From Mesodorylaimus sp. YZB2_4 (taxonomy: Eukaryota > Nematoda > Enoplea > Dorylaimida > Dorylaimidae), in NCBI GenBank assembly GCA_030248295.1, contig JASANH010000513.1, positions 1-64,000 of the forward strand: 64,000 nt of DNA, written 5' to 3'. Each line of letters begins with the position of its first letter. Position 1 is the first letter of the stretch. This document shows, one piece after another, positions 47,501-55,558 of the stretch. A program made the position numbers and the translations under genes. The notes under the pieces were generated by a model, which had not been told where the DNA came from, searched no databases, and worked only from the letters and a program-made list of their open reading frames with translations.

Positions 47501-50096
47501 TTCATTGGGATTTATTACTTTTGGGTGCCCTAACTCTGATGTGCAGTATAATGGGTCTGCCATGGATGTGTGCAGCCGTATTGCAAAGTTTAGCCCATGC
47601 AACAAGTCTGACCATAATGAAGAATCGTGCACCTGGTCAGGCGCCCCAGGTCGATCACGTGGTCGAACAACGTGTCACGACTTTGATTATTTCGCTTTTG
47701 ACAGGTTTGCTACCTGTGGTCTGTTGTCTATGAAATGCAATCTACCCAGATTCTTACTTTAGGCGCCTGCGCCTTCCTGGGCTTCGTTCTAAAAGAGATT
47801 CCAATCGCTGTTTTATTCGGCGTATTCTTATTTCTGGGTGTCATGACATTGGCTGGTGTAGAAATGACTAATCGATTGGTTCTAATGTTTGTGCCACAAA
47901 AGTACTTCCCTGATCATTCCTATTGCCAGAATGTAAGTTTATTTGCACTGCATAGCTCAGGATTTCAGTCCTACAGTGCTTCTAGGTTTCCATGTGGCGC
48001 ATGCACTTGTACACGTTCATTCAACTCGTGTGCTTGGCATTGATGTGGACATGCAAAAGTATTCAGCAAATAGCATTGGTCTTCCCTTTCATGCTCATGC
48101 TCATCGCCTTGTTTCGGATATTTGTGTTGCCGAAAATTTTCAAAAAGGAGGAGCTGGAAGCAGTAAGTTATATACAATGTAACAAGGCTAGTGGGTGCTG
48201 GTTCGATTCCCCTTCTGGGCTCTTGTTTTTCATTCTGTTTTTAACAGTATTTCTTGATTTCAATCTGATCGTGAGTCATTCACTCTAGATACCTGGTAAT
48301 GTGAGGGGGGGGGGAACAGTATGCCTGCCACATACATGAAGAAATGGAGATAGTTTTATGTTTTTGACCTGTGCACCGGATCAGGTCAGGTTCAACCCGA
48401 TCCAAAATTTCGGGTCAAGGACTTTCAGGTCGGGTCGGTTTGGGTTGACCCGAATTCGTTATAAGCAGCTGACATTAATAGGGGTCGAGGGAGTTATTAG
48501 GGGTGCAGATTTGGTCTTTGGGAACAGAATAAATGCCTGCTGTAGGCTTTATCAGCCAGGTATGCTTAAGAGCTTGCTTCTTCATATTCTGGAATCAAAC
48601 GTAATGTGTACTCCTAATAAGACCAATAAGAAATTACAGTTAGTCTTACTCACAATCAGGCTATGGGGGTTTGACCACCCACTCATACGTACATAGAGCT
48701 GCTACTGGAAGAACGATTGTGAGACGTTTCTCCCACTTGGTCGACTCCCCCACTGTGTCGTTTCCCCCACCCTGCCTGGTGGGGGAATCGACTCACTGAG
48801 ACATGCGACATTTCCTCCCACCGTGTCGTTTCCCCACCATCAATGTTGATAAACTGCGGCTATTCAAATTTTGAGCCTTCGCATAGGAATAAGTACTCAT
48901 GCACAAATCATCGTCGCTTATCCCAAAAGACATAAAATATGCCTCAAATACTCCACGATTTTGTGTGAACCACGCTCGCCCGGTTCAAGTACAACGAAGA
49001 CGAGCCTAATGTATCGTAAATGCGAAAACTGCTTTGGCAAAATCTGCAGCTGTCATACTGCTGAATTCACCCAAGTCCCACTGCCTAAATTTATGTCTTC
49101 TGTTTTTTACCGATTCACAGCGAGATAGTTCTACAATTAGATTTGAAACATGCCTTTTTTGGCACAGAAAAACTGGTCTGGTCTTGCATACACTCGTATT
49201 GGCAGCGTGTAAACCATTTTTTCTGCAATAAGTTGGGAGTTCAAAAATTTCGTAGCCTGAATACCTTGCACGTTGAGCTGCAGCACCAAACTTGTACTTT
49301 ACACTGCCTGAACCCTACAAGTCTATCGTGTTGCCACATACATCCTATCACACACGTGCTGCCTGTTGCGACCCAAGTCGTACCTACCAGCATATAAGGA
49401 GGGAATTATGGTAAGGGAATCGTCACGGGACCATGAGAACTCTCAGTGAGAACTTACTCAGAAATGGAGCCTCACGCAGACTTTACTCAGAAAATTTGGT
49501 CACAGTGACATCTCTCATTTAATCTGACATTCTTCGAAGTTACGCAGAATAAAAACGTGTAAATGCAAGGTCTTATTTAACGAGTTCTGCACAACCTGAA
49601 TTTTTGGAAAGATATGAAAAGATTTCTGAAAAACAGAGTGGGAACGTGCTAAATTGCAATATTTTGACCCGTTTGGCCTGACCCGGGAGTACCTGACCCA
49701 ATCCAGGGTCTACCTGAAGGGTAACCTGGCACGAAATTCTCAGCAGGCGTGAGCTGCTCCAGATACATGTAGTACTAGCACTCTGTATCTTCAAGCTAGA
49801 GTAAGTTTGGGGGGACATGATCAGCCCGTTTAGTAGGCTAATCAGACTTTAATGCTCCAAAGGCCTACCATCGTGCTTTACAAGACTGATTTTTCTTAAA
49901 TAAATAAAACATAAAACATAAAACAGCAGTGCAGTCACTAATGTGCGGAAATGTGCGCAAATACATTAGCGAAGGGCTGTCAAATGTCTTAGTGTCAGCT
50001 GGATTTTTCAAATTATAGCTCGATGGAGAAGAAGAACTTGAAGAAGATGAAGATGGAGAAATTGATATGTTCAATACCAGTTATATGGCTGTTTAG
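35568..50096 (+). CDS. SLC4A: SLC4 anion exchanger (AE-type chloride/bicarbonate exchanger), 19 exons
   Basis: Plasma-membrane bicarbonate transporter. Exons: 35568-35676, 35982-36271, 38838-39018, 39557-39695, 39770-39859, 42959-43211, 43604-43798, 44123-44318, 44372-44626, 45848-45996, 46051-46245, 46354-46495, 46575-46750, 47080-47172, 47226-47395, 47454-47704, 47763-47932, 47986-48162, 50019-50096. Phases agree throughout: 3309 nt, 1102 aa. The cytosolic domain shows [32 protein letters not shown] and [10 protein letters not shown]. The membrane domain starts [20 protein letters not shown] and includes [32 protein letters not shown] and EQRVTTLI. Glu650 in [14 protein letters not shown] is the residue that is Glu in exchangers and Asp in sodium-bicarbonate cotransporters, so I favour an AE. 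The C-terminus [10 protein letters not shown] resembles the AE tail. Introns carry many repeats. Confidence 0.95.
36310..36388 (+). repeat. Degenerate tRNA-like SINE head (SLC4 intron)
   Basis: GTGGTCGAGTTGGGTAGGCG gives an A-box-like start, CGGGCGAGTGTTCGACTCGG a B box. The spacing and CTGTCTTCCATGCTCGC arm recall SINE-A2. No clear 3' body remains. Confidence 0.5.
37204..37407 (+). CDS. Probable alternative first coding exon of the SLC4 gene
   Basis: Opens with ATG ([20 protein letters not shown]) and runs 68 codons to ENVLQ-like ...REEVNLQ followed by a GTAGTA donor in phase 0. The next exon (38838) also begins in phase 0, so MSRL...NLQ can join directly. It cannot follow exon 35982-36271: read after the acceptor at 37197-37198 in that phase it stops at once (CAA AAA TGA). 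The simplest reading is a second promoter giving a shorter protein (1037 aa). No known domain is visible in these 68 residues. A phase-compatible ORF alone is modest evidence. Confidence 0.6.
37651..37820 (-). repeat. SINE-A2 copy (SLC4 intron)
   Basis: On the minus strand the head GGCCTCGTGGCCTGGTGGGC leads to GCCTCTCACGCCAGGTGCGC, a B box GTTCGACTCGC, then GGTAAATCATTTCGTGTAAA, CCCTCGAGTGCGCATAAGCG and a tail of ATGAACATGAACATGA units. The tail separates it from the A1 type. Confidence 0.85.
37911..38332. mobile_element. Foldback element D, copy 2 (SLC4 intron)
   Basis: Matches 34372-34823: ACATCGCCAGCCATTAAG, ACAAAACCAAAAATTATG, GAAAGCTCTGTGCAAAATAT, AAAACCTAGTTTGGAAAGAG and a right end reading inward as GTCGAACTTTGCAAAACC. 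The halves are imperfect reverse complements. Confidence 0.7.
39884..40030 (-). repeat. SINE-A2 copy, diverged (SLC4 intron)
   Basis: On the minus strand GCCTCTGCCTCTCACGCCAG, a degenerate B box, AATCCTTTCGTGCAATAG, CCCTTGAGTGCGCATACC and GGTTTGGTGACATG. It is more diverged than the copies at 37651 and 45000. Confidence 0.75.
40345..41815 (-). mobile_element. Degenerate LINE ORF2 fragment (SLC4 intron)
   Basis: Minus-strand frames match the C-terminal two thirds of the LINE at 1-2880. Examples are [24 protein letters not shown]...HVFVKC (40496-40921), [14 protein letters not shown] (40335-40565) and, more decayed, VYGF and GMEI near 41556-41783. Amino-acid divergence from the first copy is substantial and several frame breaks are present, so it is an older or different lineage. 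A 25-bp-arm hairpin interrupts it at 41268-41338. Confidence 0.85.
41268..41338. repeat. Small hairpin inserted in the LINE fragment
   Basis: CTGTTTTCTTTGAGAATATA followed by CACGC is answered by GCGTGTATATTCCCAAAGAAAACAG after a 20-base loop. The flanks carry ATAGTTATAAC and ATAGTAAC, possibly a target duplication. Confidence 0.65.
42598..42782 (+). repeat. GGTCAA-type degenerate short repeat (SLC4 intron)
   Basis: AAGGTCAAGGTCAGAA, GGTCAAGGTCATAGACAGGG and GGTCAAGGTCAGGGTCAGGT recur over about 185 bp. GTCAGAAAATTTTTTGA occurs twice within it. Confidence 0.8.
43872..44044 (-). repeat. Dispersed repeat family B copy (SLC4 intron)
   Basis: CCATGGCGAGTGGGAGTAAT, CCCTGGCTGGGAGACGTC, GGTTGATGTTTC and GCGAGACTTGCC are the reverse complements of the family landmarks. 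It ends before SLC4 exon 44123-44318. Confidence 0.7.
45000..45173 (-). repeat. SINE-A2 copy, part of a SINE pair (SLC4 intron)
   Basis: Minus strand: CCGGCCTCGTGGCCTGGTGG head, GCCTCTCACGCCAGGCGCGC, TTCGACTCGCGGGCTGGT, AAATCATTTCGTGTAAAATG, CCCTCGAGTGCGCATAAGCG, GGTGATGTGGC and ATGAATATGG. It lies directly downstream (in transcription sense) of an A1 copy. Confidence 0.85.
45176..45341 (-). repeat. SINE-A1 copy, part of a SINE pair (SLC4 intron)
   Basis: Minus strand: CAGGGTCGTGGCCTAGTGGG head, GGTTGCGCACTTACAGGGG, GGTTCGTTTCCCGCC (degenerate B box), GGTACAAAATGATTGCC, CCCTCGAGTGCGCCTTATGG, GCTTGGCTATGGATAAAGTA and TGACATGACATG. Its tail abuts the head of the A2 copy, so two same-strand subfamily members stand head to tail. 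Confidence 0.85.
45628..45806 (+). repeat. Dispersed repeat family B copy (SLC4 intron)
   Basis: ACCATGCCTGGCAGGCGAAGG, CGGGACAAAAACTCTGAC, GGAGCAAAGCAAGTCTCGCG, ACGGCTGAAACATGAACCCG, CTCCCAGCCAGGGGAGGTC and CCATGGTGTACCAGGCACGA. The start and the reverse complement of the end share TGCCTGG, an imperfect terminal inverted repeat. Confidence 0.75.
48375..48450 (+). repeat. GGGTCGG/GATCAGGTC-type degenerate repeat (SLC4 intron)
   Basis: GATCAGGTCAGGTTCAACCC, CCGATCCAAAATTTCGGGTC and AGGTCGGGTCGGTTTGGG resemble the patch at 21880-21945, which shares CCAAAATTTSGGGT and GGGACTTTCGGGTC-like words. Confidence 0.6.
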
Positions 50097-50582
50097 CTGT
50101 TAGTAGCACCTTCATGTCGAATATAGCTGAGTGCACACATTGTGTACTATGAGATTCAGGAGAATACGCACTGTAGGTTCTTTTGATAATGCATGCTTTG
50201 AAAGTGAAATAGTGCGACCCTAGGTATATGGTCTGGATAATAGCAGCTCCATGCATTGAACGCGTACCTGTTTTATCGAACGAGACTGCATTTTGGGGTT
50301 TTATTTTGATTAGCACGCAATAGCGGACGAACAATTGCACAATGATAATATCATTATGTGATCCCACCGACAAGTGGTGTATTTGTATTTGTCATTCCCA
50401 ACACTACTTGTGAGCGGACACGCAAAGCAACGCAGACTACTACCACGTGCCCCACATCCTAAACACATAATTATAATCATGGCGATAGCAACTTCAGTCC
50501 TGCCCAAAATCAGTCATAAAAACACCAGAGCGATAGAAAGAGCTCTTGAACATCAGCGCTGTTAGTCAGCCGTATTGGATAC

Positions 50583-50852
50583 CCACAACCAGCGAAATTT
50601 GTTGATGGTTTTGTTTCCAGCTTTTATCGAAAGTTATGGCACTCCATAGTCCCACCTGCTTCGTCCTTCACGCTGGTTTATCAATGTTCCGTCCATCCTT
50701 TTATTCATCCTTATTCGCCAGACGGCACTCGTGGTTTGCCACATGTCCTTGTTTGGCCTATTATCGCCGGCAATGTCGTCACAGCTTGCACCTGGAGGTC
50801 TTGGCAATTTCTCAAACGCCAACCTGACCGAATCGGCTTCCCAATTGATCAT
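50583..50852 (-). CDS. Duplicated small gene fragment, copy 1 (MINWEADSVRLAF start)
   Basis: A 72-codon frame (50634-50852) begins MINWEADSVRLAF and continues EKLPRPPGASCDDIAG to a stop. The copy at 56583-56630 encodes the same 13 residues with only synonymous changes (GCC/GCT, AGG/AGA, TTG/CTG), so this start looks coding and conserved. The minus-strand TATA-like TCTATATAAGG lies upstream at about 50987-50997. Downstream similarity to the other copy continues (CCA-AG-CC-...GGTGCA) but with a one-base offset. I do not recognise the product. The right edge of the gene and any further exons are unknown. Confidence 0.35.
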
Positions 50853-50986
50853 TTTGAAAAACAGCAGAAAATGTCATTCTAACTTTATATCAAAATGTGA
50901 TGGTTAGAGCCAGTAGGTTTCAGATGGCAATCAGTTCACAGCAGTTGTCAGTACTCGCGACTCTTCTAGATTCTTCGACGCTGCCT

Positions 50987-50997
50987 CCTTATATAGA
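50987..50997 (-). promoter_or_regulatory. TATA-box-like element, copy 1
   Basis: Minus strand TCTATATAAGG followed by AGGCAGCGTCGAAGA. The matching element at about 56727-56737 is followed by CTGCAGCGTCGAAGA, and each precedes a MINWEADSVRLAF start on the same strand by about 100-140 bp. Confidence 0.4.
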
Positions 50998-51694
50998 TTT
51001 GGAAGGGGGCGTGTCACATTGTGACAAATTCGATGCGCCACAGGAAGAATAGTCTGGAAAAGAAACGCAAGTCCGACGTCGCATCGGTGCATTGTCCAGG
51101 AGAGTGTTGACGCCGAAAAAAGAAAATACTGAAGGTGATGTTTGTGCATTGAGAGTAATATGCTTTGACATGTTTCCATTTGTTGTAGAAGATGCCAAGA
51201 TGACTGCCAGATCTACTCTGTATGCGCGTCGCACGTATGCAAAACATGAAAGATCCTAGTAGGGTAGTTTGCTGAGTCACGCATGACGGAGGCAGGCAAA
51301 TACTGTACCGGACATAGTCACGATTCTCTATATACAGCAGTGTCAACAGACGTAGGTACGCATTTTTGGTTTTTGTGCTCACGGTTGATCTCTGTGCGCA
51401 TGCACAGTATTATTTGTAATGCGCGAAAACGCACAAATAGCCTGGGCGTTGCTGCGAGACCGCATTGCGTGCCTAAATAAAACTTACTTTTTCACAGAAT
51501 TACGGCACGGAAATAAACCTGGGTCAAGATGTTACGCAGAAATACAGTTCTTGACAAACAAAGCTATTTGTGCAGTGTGATCTCCGCATGTCAAGCGAGC
51601 ATGGAGATCATTACAGATTAGTATGGGCTGAATTATTATTGATTTCCGTCATATGAGTCATACTAGTTTACTTTGGTAGGCATTTGTGTGCACC

Positions 51695-51813
51695 TGGCCA
51701 CTTTCGCAATCACCTAGGGTGTCCTAACATTTACGACACTCTAGGTCCTGAGCATCAATGGTTTGACCATCATAACTTTGGGACATGTCCTAGCCAATTG
51801 TGAAACCGGCCCC
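51695..51813. mobile_element. Short hairpin MITE (GGCC..TTTCACAATC ends), copy 2
   Basis: Left end GGCCACTTTCGCAATCACC, right end (reverse complement) GGCCGGTTTCACAATTGGC; the arms continue CTAGGRYRTGTCC. It matches the element at 21191-21317. Confidence 0.7.
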
Positions 51814-52222
51814 GGCTTATGCACCCTACTGAACTGGTTTCACCTCTGTCCTCAGTGTGTGTGACCTGCATACTCCTACCTTCTACAAATCACACACACG
51901 CACAGTATCAACTAATGCCCTGTAGTGTCCGTTTTTTATAGTTTCCTGCCCCCATATCATACTGTACAAGTAGCTTGGTCCTATTCCTTCTCACATTTCT
52001 ATGAACAGCCAGCAAGGGTTTGCACTACCTGCAGTAACATTTACAATGCGATGATGCGACATCAAAATATTGGAAGAAAATGTTAGAAACATAAATGGAA
52101 ACTTTGACGATAAAAACATAAAGAATGGATACGATCAAGCGTTCCACTGATGGCTCTCTGTCCGGTCACTATTGTCCAAAACGACTCAACCAAAAGTCGT
52201 ATTTCTGCTGGTCGGCTCGATC

Positions 52223-52545
52223 CTATGCTTGCCGATACGCGCCCATTCGATTATTAGAGTTTCTTATCGCCGCTGTTTCCATCATTGAATCGAAGTTCTG
52301 CTGGCTCGAAGTTTCACCTGGATCTGGTTCACTTGGCCGTCGATTGTTGCATCGCGGACCATAAGGTCCAAGAGTATCTCTACCAAGACAGCCATTCGAG
52401 CAATGACCATAGTCGGCCGCCAAATCAGGATTGCATGTTGAGACAGTTTTGGTCCATGAATGGGCATAGTTTCTTGTTGCACTGGAACATATGATTGGCT
52501 GGGTCAGTCATTGGAAATAACTCGATTTAGAAATCGAACTGATTC
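52223..52545 (-). pseudogene. Duplicated cysteine-rich coding segment, copy 1
   Basis: Homologous on the minus strand to 54246-54575. Frame 1 reads ANHMFQCNKKLCPFMDQNCL, then NMQS and TGA; frame +1 then reads DLAADYGHCSNGCLGRDTLG, PYGPRCNNRRPSEPDP and onward to a stop at 52223. Against the other copy most differences fall in third codon positions in both parts. An in-frame TAA lies upstream in this copy where the other has AAC, and a SINE-C copy abuts it, so it may be dead. I do not recognise the family. Confidence 0.4.
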
Positions 52546-52639
52546 AATTCAAGACTAAAATATCCAACCTCAACCAAGCAAAAGAATATGACAGGCTGAA
52601 GCATCAACCAACCAGGTTTTTTTTATTTTTGTGGGCCGA

Positions 52640-53182
52640 AGCCCGTTTTGACTCTAGCCAAACCCTCTAAGCAAGTCTGTGCGACCAGCACAGGCAGCAG
52701 CATCCCTCTACGTGGTCCACTAGGAGCACCTCCACACGAGGGCATCCTGGGTTAGACAGCGACTTCCTCGGACGATGGCGAGGTGAACCCTGTCGGGTTA
52801 GGACAGCCGAGACTGTCTCCTAGTTTGGCTTTCGCCTCTCCACTCGGAGCACCTCGAGGTTCCGGGTGAGTCGCTGACCTTACACGGCCTGGCGCGCAAG
52901 GTCAGCGAGGGTTTATGATTCGCAAACCGGCCTATATCGCTGGGGATCGAGCTGTAACCAAGCTTGGAAGGCGTAGGAGGGACAATAACTCCGACTAGAG
53001 CAGGTAAGTCTTGCGACTATACCTGCGGCTAAAACAACAACCCGAGGGGTTGAAGTCTCCCAGCCAGGGGAGAGTATCGATTACTCTCTCTCCCACTCGC
53101 CATGGCCTACCAGGCACGAGGGTTACAGAGCCCAAGCAATGCGGAGAGACGAATGCTCACCCGCTGCACCACCGCGGCCGCT
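52640..53182 (-). repeat. SINE-C copy interrupted by a family B element
   Basis: Matches 32865-33298 in the same strand sense (GTGCGACCAGCACAGGCAGC, GTCCACTAGGAGCACC, CCTCGGACGATGGCGAGG, GGTTCCGGGTGAGTC on the plus strand). The match breaks at about 52953 (GGGGATCGAG) and resumes at about 53120 (AGAGCCCAAGCAATGC). Family B fills the gap, so B is the younger insertion. Confidence 0.8.
52955..53121 (+). mobile_element. Family B element nested in SINE-C, imperfect TIR (MITE-like)
   Basis: This copy gives the best boundaries because the host repeat is known. It begins CTGTAACCAAGCTTGGAAGG and ends CCTACCAGGCACGAGGGTTACAG. The outer 8 bp CTGTAACC and GGTTACAG are exact inverted repeats, and inner bases pair imperfectly (GCTTGGAAGGCGTAGG against GCCTGGTAGGCCATGG, 12 of 16). 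The body carries AAGTCTTGCGACTATACCTG. No target duplication is visible. Confidence 0.6.
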
Positions 53183-53197
53183 CTGAAGAAAACCTAC

Positions 53198-53293
53198 CTT
53201 TCCTTTTCCATTGCCTGCATGTTGCACTCGACTGTTACGCATGTTAGCAAAGCCAAGTAACAAAACCATATCAAAATGGATTTCATATTTCAT
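53198..53293 (-). CDS. Putative first exon of a small secreted protein
   Basis: On the minus strand, ATG opens a 32-codon exon (MKYEIHFDMVLLLGFANM, then a basic, Gly-rich end) that stops at a GTAGGT donor in phase 0. The start resembles a signal peptide. TATATATAAGG lies upstream at 53347-53357. A SINE-C copy begins a few bases downstream, so any following exon lies beyond it. Exon 52223-52500 read from an acceptor near 52495 would be in phase but conflicts with the conserved frame there. No family recognised. Confidence 0.3.
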
Positions 53294-53346
53294 TAAAGCC
53301 GCGTGGATAACTCTTTTCAAATCTCTGCAGTTTTTTTCACGCTTGC

Positions 53347-53357
53347 CTTATATATAC
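53347..53357 (-). promoter_or_regulatory. TATA-box-like element upstream of the 53.2-kb exon
   Basis: Minus strand TATATATAAGG about 55 bp upstream of the ATG at 53293. It shares TATATAAGG with the elements near 50987 and 56727 on the same strand. Confidence 0.35.
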
Positions 53358-53609
53358 ATATTGTACTGTAGCACTCCGATAGGTTAGATCATGCTTCGTG
53401 GACCATATAAACCAAAGCTGTCACGCAATCCAGCGCCATTGGCAAATCGATTCAACTAACCAAACCTTCGAACTAGTACCAACATCAAGTAACTCCTTTG
53501 GTAAGCAACTCTGCGAACGTACTTTCGGCTAACCAACCTCAGATAAACCAACAGTGTCACGCAAGTCCACGCCAGAGGCAAAAGGATTCGACTAAACAGA
53601 AACAACAAT

Positions 53610-53876
53610 TTAATTCCAGTTAAGGAATGTCACGATCGCGTGCGCCATGGATGCGATCATCACGTACAACAGTCCATCTTGTGCGGTTAATTTAAAATGA
53701 GCTTCCCGCCCAAAAGTTTCTGACAAGAGGCGTCCTCCTACTTCACTGCGATGCGATCGAAAGATGACAAAAACCTCGGAGAAAGGGATAACAAAGATCA
53801 AGAAAATCTCCAAAAATAAGAATGCCTTGCAGCCATTTGCTTGAGGCTTAGAGAAGCGTCGCAGGCGGCACGGCAT
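53610..53876 (-). CDS. Putative small membrane or secreted protein, 88 aa
   Basis: An uninterrupted 88-codon minus-strand frame. After a basic start (MPCRLRRFSKPQANGCK) comes a strongly hydrophobic segment, FLFLEIFLIFVIPF, then a polar middle and a hydrophobic end, DGLLYVMIASMAHAIVTF, before LNWN and the stop. This is a signal or anchor at each end, much like the neighbouring 102-aa gene. I know no homologue. It could be chance: no promoter or splice evidence supports it, and short repeats with TGTCACGCAA words surround it. Confidence 0.3.
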   Translation of the reverse strand: MPCRLRRFSKPQANGCKAFLFLEIFLIFVIPFSEVFVIFRSHRSEVGGRLLSETFGREAHFKLTAQDGLLYVMIASMAHAIVTFLNWN

Positions 53877-54245
53877 TTTAAAATCAGGTTCAGGAAATAG
53901 ATCTAATCTACAGTAGATGCCGGCTCAAGCCTGTCCAATACTGAAAATTTCTTTCTCTAAGACAATTAATTTGTAAGTACCAATGAAAACGAAACAGGTG
54001 AACATGCAAATAAAAACAAAAACATTGCGGAACCTCAGCAAAAAGTGAATGTCAAAGCAAAATATAACTTGAAATCATATGGATCAGTGGATCAGCTGGA
54101 AGATTTTAAAATACGTATTCACAAATGTTATTCAATCTGATAAGTCAACGGCGAGGTAATCAGCCTCGACATTACAACGCTAATATTTCTCGCTCAATTT
54201 GCCTCGACCTCCAGTCGTATTTCTGCTGATTAATGTGCTCCTATG

Positions 54246-54575
54246 CTTGCTGATACGCGCTCATTCTGGCATTGGCTGCTCTCAACCCTGCTGTCTGCGA
54301 CGTCAAAATTCTTGTTGGATCAGGCTGATCAGGTCGTCGATTTTTGCACTGTGGACCATGATCGCCGAGAATATCTAGGCCCACGCACACACGCGAGGAA
54401 TGACCAAAATCATGCTATTGTCCCCGTGCGATCGTTGAGACAAGTGTAGAATCCGCTATGGTCAACAAGAATACGCGGACAACGTCCTTTATTACATTGT
54501 AATATATGATTGGACGGGCCGAAGACTGAAAAGGCCTCGATGTTGAATCCGATCTGCTTCAATTCATGACCGCAG
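54246..54575 (-). other. Duplicated cysteine-rich coding segment, copy 2
   Basis: Minus strand. Frame 1 reads SNHILQCNKGRCPRILVDHS, then GFYTCLNDRTGTIA and TGA at about 54410; frame +1 continues DFGHSSRVCVGLDILGDHGP, QCKNRRPDQPDP and on to a stop near 54246. It is the counterpart of 52223-52545. Both copies change frame by +1 at a TGAT. It lies just 3' of the 102-aa gene, overlapping its last codons in another frame. The function is unknown. See the finding on the two-frame conservation. Confidence 0.45.
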
Positions 54576-55558
54576 TAGAAGTAATACAAAAGGCAGCGTG
54601 CTGGCATTTGCCGCCGATTTCGAATTTGATTCAGCCTAAAAAAGCTCACTCAGCTACTGTGAAACCGAGAAGCTGAAACTTTTTAAAACACTGCGTAATA
54701 TTTCCTAGCTATTTGATGGAAAAAGCATATTTACAGTAAGACTTGGAATCATGGTCCGCTTGCCGTGGTCTGCCCTTACTGTATGTAAGGAGACGCAAAC
54801 ATCGGCCTATCCAAACAGCGGGACCTCAGAACAGGGACAAGGCAAGAAAAGCAGAGGCAGACTTTCGACTCGAATCGGCAGAAACCAGAAATAATGCTTT
54901 TACTGCTTCACAAAGTGGAATTGTCTCTTCTAGATTTAGAAAATGATCTGCATACTGATATGGAGGACAGGAGTCTCAATGACGTGATCAGATAACAATA
55001 TGCCATGCATAGATAATACTATGCACGGCACCAAGTGTTGGCTCATCTTCAGCCAGTGTTTGATATCACCTTCTCTAGCTGACGTGCGAGTCAATGCTGC
55101 AAATGAACTTACCTTTCCAGGTAAGAAGTACTTCCATCCTGCCTCGTCAATAACAAATCCTCCTGCATCAATCATCGAGCCACAAGACTGATGCTTGCAA
55201 GAAACAAGGATAGGCTGCTTTTAATTGTTATCTAACAGACAGATCCAGATTTGTGGCGAAAATGCCCCAAGTTATCGTTCGGAGTTTCAGTTCTTTACTA
55301 CCGCTGTTTGTCTCGCCGCCAATTGAGGGTCTCCTGTTTCGTCCCTTGCTTGCCCAGGTTCTTCGAGTGAGTGTCTTGAAAATAACAGGAATTGTTAACA
55401 GGCACACTTATGCACATTTTCGGTCGTTTTACATTGAAAACGTCAATCGCACTATTGTACGGGGCTCACTTTTGTGCTCTTGCTGCCTCCTGATTGTCCT
55501 TGGCCTTAATGAACATCAGCACAGCCGAGATGAAAAACCACGTCAAAATTTGCTTCAT
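54564..55558 (-). CDS. Putative GPI-anchored secreted protein, 4 exons, 102 aa
   Basis: Exons 55470-55558, 55302-55374, 55113-55187 and 54564-54635 have GT..AG borders and consistent phases: 309 nt including stop. The protein starts with a signal peptide (MKQILTWFFISAVLMFIKA), continues with a charged Gln/Ala/Glu-rich stretch, then SCGSMIDAGGFVIDEAGWKY, FLPGK, and ends SKSAANASTLPFVLLLLRS. A run of small residues followed by a short hydrophobic tail is the classical GPI-attachment layout; PIGV in this window makes part of that anchor, though any link is only general. Only one cysteine remains after the signal. I do not recognise the family. Four phase-matched exons plus two terminal signals make a chance origin less likely, but no homology supports it. 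Confidence 0.5.

Noticed and set aside
52282..52495. Continuous reading PIICSSATRNYAH.. as an exon joined in phase to the 53.2-kb signal exon
   Set aside because: It is open and in phase, but comparison with the 54-kb copy shows third-position bias for a different frame in its first half, and the copy's equivalent frame stops.
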